Shown here one piece after another: positions 11,601 through 23,181 of a stretch of DNA of 64,000 bases. The translations under genes were made by a program, and so were the position numbers. The stretch comes from Oscheius tipulae (lineage: Eukaryota > Nematoda > Chromadorea > Rhabditida > Rhabditidae). How positions within the stretch are numbered: the stretch's first letter is position 1; each line of letters opens with the position of its first letter. The DNA lies in assembly GCA_037178975.1 (NCBI GenBank), contig JASJZH010000003.1, positions 2,914,001-2,978,000 on the forward strand, in the 5' to 3' direction. The notes under the pieces were generated by a model that was given only the letters and a program-made list of their open reading frames with translations, did not search any database and was not told the origin of the DNA.

Positions 11601-11814
11601 TCCGAGTCTGGTTCTGCAATCAGCGACAAAAACAGAAGAGGTGAGTGGACGTTGACATTCAGAATCTGAAGAATAGTCAATTTTCAGAGATTTTCGGAGT
11701 CAATTCCGGAATTGTCGGAATGGCTCATCCGCGCCGAGGATAGCTCCAGTGGCCGGCATGTCAGCCGCGACCAAGTGCTCGCCCTTCACCGGCCTTCCAG
11801 GCTACTTTGACTGA
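8694..11814 (+). CDS. unc-86: UNC-86, class IV POU homeodomain transcription factor
   Basis: Sequence-specific nuclear regulator of neuronal identity (Brn-3/POU4 family). Seven exons join in phase: 8694-8789, 10490-10626, 10666-10937, 10975-11168, 11326-11492, 11530-11640, 11688-11814; about 367 aa. The POU-specific domain spans the fourth and fifth exons ([20 protein letters not shown], then [18 protein letters not shown] and ALKPIL). The linker [14 protein letters not shown] enters the homeodomain, whose recognition helix is [16 protein letters not shown]. The protein ends GLPGYFD. These blocks match nematode UNC-86 almost residue for residue. Intron 1 is 1.7 kb, very long for this genome, and could hold control elements. 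The intron at 10627-10665 is 39 nt, stop-free and in frame, so a form with 13 extra residues is possible. Start at 8694 is the first plausible ATG; earlier exons cannot be excluded. Confidence 0.95.
9666..9751 (-). repeat. tRNA-like relic in unc-86 intron 1
   Basis: The minus strand reads GCTCGCGATAGCTCAATTG, a good tRNA acceptor/D-arm start with an A box, and later an imperfect B-box-like TTCCGAATTC with one extra base. The anticodon arm does not pair. Best read as a tRNA pseudogene or tRNA-derived SINE. Confidence 0.5.
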
Positions 11815-12310
11815 TCTCTCATTTTCCTCATTTCACTTCGATCTCGATTGGTTCCGGTCCTCTTACATAACAGTATTGTCACTCAAAAATGAACATTTAT
11901 GCTATACAGAGGGATCACAGGGTAGGGGAGAAGATACGTACAGAGGGGAACCAGTTGGGGGGAAAGATCTGAAAGATATGGGGCTATCTAGAAGAGACTC
12001 TCTGTCCTCTTGAGAAGAGGACGATTGACATTTCGACGCTGCGCCTCGATCACCACTGCCCAATCGTACATAGTAGTTGTGGTGGTGGAGACGTCGTAGA
12101 TGTGAGGCAGCCTGAATGATGGTGATTCAGATTTTACGGTCACAGCTTCGTTTTGTTTCAGTAACATGCCAATCGGCTAAAAATTACCTTCGAAGTTACT
12201 TATACTGGGATCTCACATATGTCCCAAATAAGCTTCCAACTCGGAAAAGTAGAGTACATGCCGTCCAACACGACTAGTACAACTCTATTTCTCCAATAAA
12301 CTTGAGTGAC
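11815..12310. other. intergenic between convergent genes
   Basis: Holds the 3' end of unc-86; AATAAA occurs near 12294. No further gene seen. Confidence 0.3.
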
Positions 12311-13046
12311 TCACTTATAGACCTTTCTGACTCTCTTCAGTCTCTTTGTGTTTTCATTGTATCTGCTGATATCTCTGGAAGCCATCAAGACGAGTGAGTT
12401 GAGATTCTTATGAATTTCTATTTCGAGTCTCCAGAAGCATGTCGATCCAAGCTCGGCATCTCTGGATAGTCCCATACTCCAGGAGAGTCCACTCTCGGCA
12501 ATCCTTTCGAATTTCCTCGTCTGAAACATTACTCCTCTTTCACTTTTTCTGTACTGCACACATGTCAGCTGTCCGTAATTCTTTAGCACGAAATTTGAGA
12601 CGAGAAACAGAAAAAGGTGTCTACTACTATACGAAACACAGAGTGTGTACTAACCGTTCCGTTTTTTTCTCCAGTTCCTCCTTTGTTGAATGGAAGGCAG
12701 ACCATAAACTTGTCTTTTGTGTAGGCTCCATGAGCTAGTCCCTCGGTACAGAAGGGCCAAGACCAGGCGAAACTACTGTCCTCCAGAAGCTTTTCAATCT
12801 CTGCCTCGTCACTGTCCTGACTTGTCTGGAAAACACTGTATATTAGCTATATGTTGACTCATTCCGTCTCGATCCTCTGCTCGACCTGACTAGGCTCATA
12901 CCATGGCCAGAGGGAAAGAACCATATATCCTCGAGACTCACCCTGAGATTGTTGTTGAGATCAAAGCTTAGAGCAAACTTCTTCCTGTTATCCAGTACAA
13001 TAGTCTCATTAAGAGTTGAAGCTCGTCGTAGAATGGATCCCGTCAT
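12311..13046 (-). CDS. unknown ~177-aa protein, three exons
   Basis: Exons 13046-12942, 12825-12655 and about 12568-12311 join in phase 0. Exon 1 ends at AGG before GTGAGT; exon 2 starts after TTTCCAG. Exon 2 has an acidic helix (SDEAEIEKLLEDSSF) followed by an aromatic stretch (WSWPFCTEG) and KDKFMVCLPFN. Exon 3 is basic and ends KRLKRVRKVYK. The acceptor of exon 3 is uncertain: CAG before CTGACATG is weak in pyrimidines, and an alternative a few codons upstream would add residues. No domain is recognised; there is no signal peptide or membrane helix. Coding status rests on frame continuity across three exons. Confidence 0.6.
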
Positions 13047-14337
13047 AGTCTGGGATCAATGTTTGAAGACAAAGAACAAGAACGCTTGAGATGAGGAAAT
13101 AAATCGCGACAGGAAAACGCGGCAGGATAAACTCGAGCTCAAAGTGTACTTTCAACCGCAACAGGCGTTCTCTCGGGCTATCTTTCACCGCCGCTGGACG
13201 GCAGCAGATCCGCCTTTACTGCAACGGCAGACTTTTTAGTCGGATCAAGGAGGCTGATCGTTGCTTTGCGAATGATCTGTGGAGGTTCGAGGAAAGATTG
13301 GAAAGAAGAGAACACTTTTCGGACACACGTTTTTGAGAGCAACACTCGTCGTTGTGCTGTTTATTTGAACTGGAAGGTGGTAGGACATGGAAACTACTTC
13401 ATAGATTGGCGAAAAGTCAGAGTTTCTCTTCGGGAGGAGACTGGCAGTGAGCAAGCTTTCGATACTCTGGGAGGTAGGCAATCACTGACTGGAAATAGGG
13501 AGTTTCTGAACATATGGAAAGGTAGACGTGAGAGATTTGAAGAGATCACTATTAGAAAAAAACAGTGAAGTACAAAGTCAGAGAACTGGTAGCTCCTCTG
13601 CCGCCCAGCTCCCCCCGAAGTGACTCCGAGGAGGAAGTTCACGTGTGTCAGTGCTGGTTGCGGCTGTAAAGTCGCCGAGTCAAATTCTGGACAGGAAGGA
13701 TTGGCATCTGGGTACAGACAAAGGACACACACGTTTATGTTTGAGACAATCCAGATGACAAGAGCCGCTTGAAGAGACGGAAATAGAGCCGGCAAACAGA
13801 CTCTCTGGGAAAGAGTGAAAAAGTGGGATAAGCCTGGAAAGCAGGTCAAACAAGGCAGAAGACACTTGGAGAAGAATGACATTTTTCTCGTTTTACTCAA
13901 TGAGAGGGAGTATGAAGGGACGGGCGGCCGTCTAATGGACAGATGCTTTCAGAGGGGGTTGACAAAAAAGTAAGAGGACAAAGAGGTTCGGGAAAATAAG
14001 TCATTTGGGAAGGGAGCTCGTAGACATTGGTCTCGTTATTACGTTTCCAACAGATATGGGGATTTTGGGACGAATCAGGGCCAGGGATAGAAAATGAGAC
14101 AAAGACAGGCTGTTAACGGGACGGGAAACATAGGACGGGAGGCAATAGCACAAAAGGAAGAAATTGAGTAGGATAGGTAGAATAGGGAAAAGCGCAGGGA
14201 CCATGGTCGGTGGCTGGGACTGACTCTGACAAGAGTGAAAAGAAACAAGCAGAATGGGTGCAGCCAGTACGGAACAGAGACGGACATATGGACAAGGGCC
14301 TGCTGGAGCAACAAAAACTTAATAAACCTAGCACGTG
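13047..14337. other. intergenic, no gene seen
   Basis: Contains long stop-free stretches on the minus strand (about 13394-13900) whose composition is low-complexity and unlike a protein. No splice-consistent model was found. Confidence 0.3.
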
Positions 14338-14635
14338 ACTAGAACTATGAGAACAGAAGACGGATAGCATACAAGGTGGCTAAGCCTACATCTGCAACTA
14401 TAAAACATGGATCACACACTGAAAGTTCTTAAGATCGAAAATTCAAATTGCTGCCACACATTCGTTGCTGACATTATTCAATCTACAGGCCTCGTTATCG
14501 TTATCAAGGCATCAAACGCATGGACAGCTCTCATATTCGAACGACCAAATGATCTAATTTTGCTAATACGCTGCTGACTATTTCCATTCCTCAAACTTGA
14601 CGAGCGAACCGAGTTCTTTCTGAAACTTCGGAGAG

Positions 14636-14810
14636 CAAACAAATTGGAAAAGTGTCTCTACTGTCTATTTCACATTAGCAGAATTTAGGAGCAGGATCAG
14701 AGAGCTATCAGTCTTTCCTAGTGGGTTTTCAAGAACTACCAAACACCGCTGTGGATTCAAGAAAGAGCCCAAGGAGCCTGGAAAACCGAGCATGAACTCC
14801 ATCTTTCGAT
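14636..14810 (+). repeat. left inner arm of inverted repeat
   Basis: Reverse complement of 16958-17125. A 7-nt insertion and single-base differences separate the copies. Just inside it (about 14817-14950, plus strand) is a short Cys-rich frame with CPNCR and CYCSQCLVCLC. Confidence 0.85.
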
Positions 14811-15000
14811 GGCTACTTGCAAGTGGCGGATTCACAAGGAAGCTGTCCGAATTGCCGTCTCTTCACCGAATACAAAACGCCGATATGTTACTGCTCGCAA
14901 TGTCTTGTCTGTCTCTGTTGGGAAAGAATCACTGAGAAAAGATGGAGACGACATGGCTGGAGTGAATTTTCTGAAAGACTTTATATATTATATATATTTA

Positions 15001-16898
15001 TTACGATTTCAACGTGTTCACGTGTCGCATTCTATGCTGGTTCCATTGGGCTTGATCTTCTCTAGCCACTCGCATCCAACTTTGTCCCATTTCGCCTGTG
15101 AAACTGTCGCTCCATCTGGGTTTCGGTCTTCCTGATGGTCTGATTGCTCTCCAGGGGCGCCATTCCAGCACTCGTCTCGTCCATGTGTCCGCGTATGATA
15201 TTTTCCTTGCGAAGTTCCATTTTCTTATAGCCCATCTCTCTCTAACATCTGCGACTTTGGTCCTCTCCATGAGCCAGTTGTTTGTCCGCCTATCCAGCAA
15301 AGTGACACCAAGACATCTTCGGAGCATTCTTCTCTGAGCGATCACTAGTTTCGTACAGTCCCGTTCTCGAAGAGTCCATGTTTCGCTTGCATAAAGGAGG
15401 GCCGGTTCAATACAGGATATGAAGATTTTTCTCTTGTGTCGAATGGAAACGGCCCTGCTGGTAAGGAGTTGGTGGAACTTGTTGAAACATCCCCAAGCAG
15501 CACGGATCCTTCTTGAGATTTCAGGGGCTGGGTTCCTGTCAAACGAAATTCTTTGGCCCAAGTAGATTGCTTCGGTCTTGTATTGGATCCTCACTCCTTC
15601 TACCTTGATAACTGCTGGTCGTCTGTTGCACATAACGAACGTCTTTTCCATGTTCAATTCTAATCCTACTGTTTTGCTGGCATCGGATAGTTCTTGAAGC
15701 ATTTGTTCAGCTGCAGCAGCGGAAGTAGATACTAATACTATATCATCCGCAAAACGAAGATTTGAGAGCCATTGTCCTTGAATGTTAATACCTTTTTCCT
15801 TCCAGTCCAAACTTCTGAATACCGTTTCCATGGTGGCAGAAAAGAGGGCCGGCGAAATTGTGTCCCCTTGTCTCACTCCTCGTTGGACATCCAGTTCAAC
15901 TGATCCACCAGCAGCGTTGACTTGGACTTTGGCGTACATGTAGATGTTGTGGAGGAGGCGAATGAATTTGGCCGGAACTCCTTGTGTGTAAAGCGATTTC
16001 CAAACGGCTGGATGCTCAATCGTGTCGAATGCCTTTTTGTAATCAATGACGACTAGGAAGAGGGGTAGATTGTATTCTTGACTTCTTTGGATGAGCTCGT
16101 TTACGACCAGAATATGATGAGATGTTGAAAATCCTTTCCGGAAGCCTGCCTGATCAGATGTCTGATTGAACTCCAGTGTTTGCAACATTCTCTGCCCAAT
16201 AATTGCCGTCAGTACCTGTAGATTGTGGACATGAGAGCTATAGGCCGGTAGTTTTTGGTCTCCAGGGGGCTACCCTTCTTGAACAGTAATTTGATCGTAG
16301 AGTCAGCTAACGTTTCAGGAGTCTCTTCGTCTTCAATGATCTTGTTAAACATGACAGAGAGAGGAGGAGCTATGATGTCTTTCGCAGTCAGCAGCATGTC
16401 GTTTGTAACCTTGTCATGTCCAGGAGACTTGCTATTCTTCAGCTTTGTGATGGCTTTTTTGACTTCTTCCGGCAATATTGGGGGGACGGTTTCTTCGTCA
16501 TCCATCAGCGGAAGTTGTCGAGGATTTGCAGCCGTGTAGAGCTCGTTGTAAAACTTCCGAATGACATCTCTGACTGTGGAGGGTGAAGAACAGACAGTAC
16601 CGTGTGCGTCGACCAGCTGTGTGAGACGTGTCCTTGTCACATTGTTGGAAGTCAGCGCCTTTTTCAAGCTCTTGCCCCGGGCGACGGCCTCGTGAACTCG
16701 TTGGAAGTGTTTTGACCGTAGGTCTTCTTTGATGGACTCCCGAAGAGCTTTATTGGCAATTGAAAATTCGACTCTATTCCGTCGTGTGTTTGGTCGAACT
16801 TGGAGTTGATGTCTCATCTGGTAGAGGGATTTCGTTCTGGCAGATTGAAAGTCCTCTTTCGGCATAGGAACTGTAGCAACTTCGGCAGCAAACTTCAA
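15001..16898 (-). pseudogene. RTE/LINE-type reverse transcriptase, frameshifted, no endonuclease
   Basis: Two minus-strand frames (16898-16209 and 16188-15001) together make one non-LTR reverse transcriptase that lacks its N-terminal half. Recognisable pieces are the pre-RT linker, SPGHDKVTNDML, KNYRPIALMSTIY, DQAGFRKGFSTSHH, DYKKAFDTIEH, GVRQGDTISP, the catalytic FADDIVL, and a C-terminal RRMLRRCLGVT plus a GRPKPRW stretch typical of RTE-clade elements. The frame breaks near 16206, just after the conserved PIALMSTIY block, where one base appears to be missing. No apurinic endonuclease domain precedes it, so it is truncated as well as frameshifted. It could be a dead copy; an unrecognised intron at the break is less likely. 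Confidence 0.85.
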
Positions 16899-16957
16899 TG
16901 ATTCCTGCAGGCTGAAAGACTAAAGGCTTTGAAGTCAAAAGCTAAACCGTGTTTTGT

Positions 16958-17125
16958 ATCGAAAGATGGAGTCCATGCTCGGTTTTCCTTGGGCTCTTTC
17001 TTGAATCCACAGCGGTGTTTGGTAGTTCTTGAAAACCCACTAGGAAAGACTGATAACTCTCTGATCCTGCTCCTAAATTCTGCTAATGTGAAATAGACAG
17101 TAGAGACACTTTTCCAATTTGTTTG
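16958..17125 (-). repeat. right inner arm of inverted repeat
   Basis: Inverted partner of 14636-14810. The similarity continues outwards, more weakly, to about 17303. Confidence 0.85.
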
Positions 17126-17303
17126 GTTTCAGGGGACAATTGCTCGGACAAGGCCGAAGGATAGAACGAGTCAGCAGCAAATCAGGGGCAAGCGTCAGAG
17201 CACCCCAGATCGTGCACTGGCTATGAGTCTGATGTAATGGTATCCATGCTTCAGGCATAAAGGCCCTGTTTGCTATCCTTGTCGTCTGTTCTCATAGTTC
17301 TAG

Positions 17304-20253
17304 CCTTGTACTAGTTTTCTAAGTTTCTGATGCTCTATCAGATCTTTGTGTCTAGTCCCATGTTCATATGTCCATGTTCCTGCGCACTAGTATCTTTTTT
17401 TTTTGCCAGTTGCCTGGTTTGCCTCTTGTAAATTTCAGGCCTGACCATTTTTTCTGCTTCTGTCCTGTTCCGTGTCACTGTTTTATGAATTCTGTCACAA
17501 TGTTACCTGTTTCTAGGCGCATGTCCTGTTCCGATTCTGACCCTGTAGAGCCAACATTTGTTTCTTATCTTCCTGTCGCGGTTGTCCGCCCCTTGTCCGT
17601 GCCCTTGTTCCCTTCCACAAGTCCTCCAATTTCCTGCAAATCCATAGCCCAGATCCCGGTTCAAAGCTCGAAAATTCCTTGTACAAACGTTTCTGCCCCT
17701 TTCCGTATGTTTCTTTTGATTCCTCAGTAAGATTTTTTCTTGCTTGTCTGTCTCTGTATCTCCCCCAAACTGTAGAGATTTCTCTCCGTGTTTGTTTTTG
17801 TACAACCCATATTCCCTGATGCCTGTCTATTGTCTCTTATCGACACTTTCCGATCTAAGTCCCATGTCAAGTTAACCCTACCTTTTTGTCAAGCTTTCTC
17901 TAAGCAGGACTGAGACAGGATCCCGGCTGCCAGTTCCCAAACAGGACAAGAAGTGTCAGCTGCCGCATTTGCAGCCATTCATCAGAGCACACATAATCTC
18001 ATTGCTCCTCTCCTCGCCTACCCACTTGGGAACTCGGATGCAACTCTCGGCCCCCTCTCGGTTTCTAATTGACTGCTCCGCATTAAAACAGATTGCTCCG
18101 CGCCCTTCTCTCGCGCCTTCCCTTCTTTGAAAAGCGCGTGTTTCCTGTTGCTCCTAAACAACTGATTAGGAATTGAAATGGGACTGTCCTTTCGCCATGG
18201 CCGTCATCCATCACCCCGACACGAAATCCCGTCGTGACTTTTTGTCTCGGGAACGTCGACCCAGGTCGGAACGCTCTCCTGCGCCTATCTCTCGTTTCCT
18301 TTGGACCGAAAATGTCTGTTTTGTGATTTTCAAAAGAGTCAGGTCCAGTAAATGCAAACCGGCTTCCCTTTTGGATACATTCCAATTCATTTCCTCCCAC
18401 CCAGTCCTTTCTTTTTTGCCGAAAGAGACCTTCATTACTAAATCATCCGCTGTCATTACTCATTTCATTTCCCGACCTCAAGGTCATTTCCAATCCAGTG
18501 AGGCCTAATCTCAGCCTGGATGTTTCAATCTCGGGGACAACTTGTCTTCTTTTTCTGCAATGCCTTCCATCAGGTTTTTGGCTTGAAGACGACTTGCGGC
18601 TCGCGTGTTCTTTTCGACTTCCTCATGACACTTCAGAGCCGTCAGCATGGCATTACTCTTGAGAGAAGGGAGACTGAAAGAGGATCAAAACTTCTCAAAC
18701 ATTTCCAAGTTGTAGCCAATGTTCGCTACTCATTGACCCCCTACAGAACATACCAGGACCGGAAGGTCATCCAAAATGGGCAAGTCCAGTCGAAGGCTCC
18801 CCAACCCGATCGAGACAATTTGATTAGCGAGTAGGATTTGCTACTCTTTGACCCCCGGTCTTCCAATTAACCTCCCTTCCCCTTTGCCCAAAACAACCTA
18901 GACTAATCATCTTCCCGAGAGTAATGTCTCTCCTCACCGTGTCTCTTTTTATCGGTTTCCGTCCTCATTGTTTCCTAACAGAACCAGTCTTCTCTTTGAC
19001 TCACACCCTTCTCTCTCTCTGTCCTCATTATAGCCGTGGATTATTGCGCAATCGGTCAAGTCCTTATTTGCCTCGTTGTCCCTTCGGCTGTTCGTTCCTC
19101 CTAGGATTTATTAGCCCAATTATGGCTCTCTTTCTCCTAAACAGAGACACGTTCTCTGACGCTGTCCTCCTCTCGCCTAATGTTCCTAATGGACCAGGGC
19201 TCGTTTACTATTCGAGTAGGTCTCTCTTGATTAGTTTTCCCTACTTTTTGAGATGCTTCTAGCTGATTCGGGAGAATGGGAAGTTCATAATGACCTTCTG
19301 ATCAAAGAGCTCACTAGTGGAGACTTCTAGGTACATTTCCTCTTGCTGGTTCCAACAGGTTTCAGTCTATTGTTCAGAGATATACAGCTGTAAGTTCCGA
19401 AACCCCTGTCTATCTTCTTGTCTCTCTTGAGATTACCCTCCTGATAGGAAGATTTCACAACACACAGCTGTCTTTCTATCTGCTATCAAAGGAAAAGAAA
19501 AAAAGTTGAAGACACATACATAGAATTATTTCAGACTAGTCAGAAACTTATATTCTCAGAGTGTTGGCCCGGTTTCAAGAGATTACTGTTTTTTCCGTGT
19601 GACAATTGACTCTGTTGATTCAGCTTCATCTGTTCATCTGCGGTGCTGAGCTATTCTTTTTTTCTATCCCAAAACTATTTGATTGAGAGAGTCTTTCGAC
19701 TATATCCATACCCACGGAACAATGGAAAATGTGACCTGAAATCCGTCATACTGGTAATATCCTAATCCGGTGTCGTGATCTGTTTATCCATGTGCATTAT
19801 CCGCACACGTCCTTCCTCCCAGTTTTGGGTAAACAGTTCGTATTGAAGAAGAGCGTCAAAATCGATTAGCTTGTTTCTTCTATTTGCTCAGTGACAGCAC
19901 GGAGGACACTTGCTGTGCCTCTCGTTCCGGATGTTTCCATACTCTTTTCTCCATCGAAGTTCTGGGTGTCAAGTTTCCAACAATCCCTCGCAGGAGGATT
20001 TCTCAAATACTCGATCCTTTCCTATGCCCCTGTGTCTTAATTCATTCGAAACGACCAATAAAACGAAGGGAATAATGATCACGATTTGGTCGTAAATCCA
20101 CCTTTGTATCAGCGGATATCTCCCGCTAGAAACAATATATTTTTTCCTTTTTCTTTTGACAGACTCTCGCTGTTCAGAAATCGGAGTTCCTTGTGGAGAA
20201 AATCACAAAAGGGGTCCAGATTATGAAACACTAAGGTTTTTTTCTGTAGCCAG
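17304..20253. other. gene-poor region
   Basis: No exon with splice support was found on either strand. Pyrimidine-rich on the plus strand in long stretches. Confidence 0.3.
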
Positions 20254-20325
20254 TCCTCGGTAGTATAGTGGTGAGTATCCGCGTCTGTCACATGCGAGAC
20301 CCGGGTTCAATTCCCGGCCGGGGAG
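20254..20325 (+). tRNA. tRNA-Asp (anticodon GTC)
   Basis: A 72-nt cloverleaf with acceptor TCCTCGG/CCGGGGA, D arm region TAGTATAGTGGTGAGTA, anticodon stem CGCGT/ATGCG with loop CTGTCAC (GTC at 20287-20289, T at base 33), T arm CCGGG/CCCGG with loop TTCAATT, discriminator G. This is the standard eukaryotic Asp form. A TTTTT stretch follows as Pol III terminator. Confidence 0.95.
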
Positions 20326-20799
20326 TACATTTTTGCCTGTTTTTCGCAATGCTCATGCCTACTTTGTCTCTTTTTAATGAAAAACTTCGCTGAATTCTGA
20401 AAAACCTTGTTGTTGACACGTCGGAATATTATAAGATCTCATCCCCTCTCCCTTACAAACCCTTATTTGCGCCAGCGGTGTGGCCTGCTGTCAAAACGTA
20501 TTCTTCTCCGCCGTGTTCTCACTCGCTACAAATTCCTTCCAAAGCAAGGTCTTTTCTTCTCTCCCCAATTGACTTCCTTCCCAGAAGTTGTTTGCCCTCA
20601 GAAATGCGAGCCCTCTGATCTTCTCCTCCTTTTCTATTCAAAGCCTACCCTTTTAGGGGCGATGATCCCTCTTCTCGCCATCTTCTTTTCTTCCTTTTCA
20701 ATAGCCTTCACACAGAACATTCCCGTGAGTTTTGACAGTTTTATTTCAAAGAAAGAGAGGCACCGGGTCCTGTAGAAGTGCAAAGTAGAAAGAGGGAGT
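20326..20799. other. intergenic
   Basis: No gene seen. TTTATT at 20740-20745 is the poly(A) signal (minus strand) of the gene ending at 20800. Confidence 0.4.
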
Positions 20800-21792
20800 C
20801 TAGTATCGGGGCATGGCACGCACATCGGCCAGAGTCTTCTCGATTTTCTCGAGGAAGCGATCCTTCGGGCGAGAAGTCACCTAAATCGAGAAAGTGAGAG
20901 ACAGTTGATAGGTCTGAAGCAGTGCTTGACTACTGGTAATTTACTGGTAAGGTCAACAGTACTGCTTTGGACAGTGCTACCAGTAGTCTTGTCCAGATTG
21001 GAACTATTGGGTACAGTCAAACTGATATCCGACACTCCTACTCTCTCCGTACCTAACAGCTCACAATCCCTTTCGACTCTCACCTGAACAAAGTTCGATC
21101 CAACTATCCTCGAGTCCTGGTTCCTGACATAAGGGTGTTCACGATAGAGGTACGGAGAGAGCGGGGAGCTGTCAAAATCCTTGTAGTCAATCAGCGTAGT
21201 CTTGTTGTTCTTGGCATACTCGTCCTCCTTCCTGTCCTGGACATACGAGCTGTGGAAGCCGGTGCTTCCCATGGGCTCCTAAGCTCTCTTTTCATAGAAT
21301 AGCCCCAATAACTTACCCGATGGTATGTAGACTCTCTCTTCTCCGGGCCTCCGTAGGCGATGGAATAGTACTCACTGGACTGTTTGGGCTCATAGACCGG
21401 GAACTGACGATGGTAGTTCGAGCCTTCAGAAGGACCTTTCAGACCGAGTTCCTCGTAGAGAGACTCGAGCGGGGTTTTGACGAATGTCCAGCTGTCAGAG
21501 TTTGTGTCCAAACGGTCATCGATGGCGTCTTTTCCAAGAGTACGTTCCATTCGAAGCATCGTGGAGGCGGCGATACCTCTATCCATACCACTCAAGCGCT
21601 AGTAATTAAATTATATTGTTTTCAATGAAAACGAACCTTGGCCTTGAGTCTGTTAGCGGGATGAAAGATGTTTTTCACATAGCTCTCGTAACTGTGAGTA
21701 ACAGGACCAGCTGGTAGGATGTCCTTGTCGAAGGTCGAGGAACGGCTACCAGTCGTGGGACGACGGTTGCTCCATCCCAGATACTCGGACAT
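20800..21792 (-). CDS. unknown 237-aa protein, Tyr/Ser-rich
   Basis: Four exons, all in phase 0: 21792-21637, 21598-21317, 21278-21084 and 20880-20800. The ATG lies directly after TTTCAG with no upstream exon in phase, the pattern of a trans-spliced message. The protein is hydrophilic and rich in Tyr, Ser and Pro, with no signal peptide, membrane helix or known domain. Features include MSEYLGWSNRRPTTG at the start, an acidic/aromatic middle (YEELGLKGPSEGSNYHRQF) and a basic C-terminus (RPKDRFLEKIEKTL, then MPRY). The extended, charged and aromatic composition recalls structural or filament-associated proteins, but that is a guess. AATAAA follows the stop by about 55 bp. Confidence 0.75.
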
Positions 21793-22657
21793 CTGAAACT
21801 GGTTGAAAAATGAACAGGGAAGCGGGAAGAGGGGACACAACTGAGAGCAAAAGAATGGCACCGGTGCCTCTGGCCATTTTACACACTCCCCTCTCTCTTG
21901 CGCTTCCCCCGGTTACATTGATTTCAGCACATGCTCTCGTAAATATTAGCTGCGTACTCTCTCTCGGCCCTGTGATAAAACTGAGAATCTTTAGATCCGA
22001 GAAGAACAATGGGAATTGATCGGATCGAGGACCTACGAATGGAAAGGATCCGATGTGCTCCGATGCCGGCATTGGGACAAGGTCGCGGTCAGGTAAGATC
22101 CATGAGGATGAGGACGAAGTGAAACTTCCAGATGGCATCTTTCTTCGTGTTCCAAAGAAAAGGGAAGAAAGCCTGTCTGTACTGGAGGAGCCAATGAGGA
22201 CTTTGCCATAACCTCTCAGAATTGGACAGAACTCCCGAGGTGGAACAATGCCTTTACCTACGCACAACTTCCTTCCGAGGTTAGTGTCAGTGCTTTTCTC
22301 CCGTGCAGTCGCGACTGACAATACTGTGAGAGTGTACTAAAGCCATTGGAGAAGAACATCTCTGAGGTAGTCTTTTCGAGGAATCTTCTCTAACGAGGGT
22401 TATAGGTAAGACTGTTTCAAATGATCAATCTCAAAAGAGACCTGTTGTATCGGTAGTAGATCAAGCCAATCACATTTTTCACATCGTCGAGAGTCTGGAA
22501 CCGACAAGAAACCCCTTGATACCACTCGAAACACAGTCTTGTAATATAACGGTAGATAAGAGACTCACCACGACCATTTCTGGCATCTTTCTCTCTTGAA
22601 ATATATAGTCCAAGTGGAATTGATGAGGGGGTAGTAAGAAATTTAAACTTTCTTGAA
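21793..22657. other. intergenic, no clear gene
   Basis: Upstream of the 237-aa gene. A minus-strand frame between about 21746 and 22321 partly overlaps that gene's first exon and lacks support. Confidence 0.3.
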
Positions 22658-22957
22658 ATGTTCGCAAGGCACCGCCTCTCTGTGAAACATAATATCTCCT
22701 CGATTCAGGACAAGCCACATGGTCAGTACTTGAAGATGGCCATGGAGGGCTACGACAAGAAGTTGCTGAAGTTGAAGACCATCTCCCCGCTGAAAATCGA
22801 TGTGGATTGGAGGTGGACAACGGATCGGAGTGGCTGTAACCACTTCACTGTCCGAATGTCCGCTCTGAGTACTCTAGAGGCGACCAGAATGAGCCAGCTG
22901 GAACAGTTTTGTCGGACCTTCGACGTTGATGGCTTCGTTCGCTGTGACAACTTGTAG
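22658..22957 (+). CDS. possible 99-aa protein, unknown
   Basis: A single frame of 99 codons from ATG 22658. Its second half is protein-like (KKLLKLKTISPLKIDVDW, then CNHFTVRMSALSTLEATR and EQFCRTFDVDGFVRC), with balanced composition and no signal peptide or membrane helix. A possible acceptor (GATTCAG) at about 22708 means the first ~16 codons may be intron. No poly(A) signal was seen close behind, which lowers confidence. Confidence 0.4.
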   Translation: MFARHRLSVKHNISSIQDKPHGQYLKMAMEGYDKKLLKLKTISPLKIDVDWRWTTDRSGCNHFTVRMSALSTLEATRMSQLEQFCRTFDVDGFVRCDNL

Positions 22958-23181
22958 TTCCTTTCCGCGGATTCCTCCAAATCATTTCATCAGGTGCCTC
23001 TCCCTCTCTGCTTTAACCCCCTTTTGTACATGACTGTCTCTTCCCTCCTCTCCCGACGAGGAAAGCTTCCAAACCATAGACACAACGCTACCCCTGGGTC
23101 CATACTCTGCCTTGTTTGCTGTTACATGTGTTCAATGAAGTCAAATTTATCACGACACTTTATTCTGTTTATATCTTTAAC

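Larger units (their letters stand above)
14338..17303. mobile_element. foldback element with long inverted arms around a reverse transcriptase
   Basis: Two long arms run in opposite orientation. The inner parts, 14636-14810 and 16958-17125, are nearly identical (a 7-nt indel and a few mismatches). The outer parts are more diverged; their outermost blocks (14338-14370 and 17271-17303) again match closely. A reverse-transcriptase frame fills the centre on the minus strand. Long inverted ends are not a feature of LINE-type elements, so this is a composite, a foldback element that took in a LINE fragment, or a head-to-head insertion. No target-site duplication was identified. Confidence 0.7.

Noticed and set aside
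13394-13900. 168-codon minus-strand frame
   Set aside because: Composition is low-complexity (Ser, Leu, Phe, Cys) with no domain, no splice logic and no good start context.
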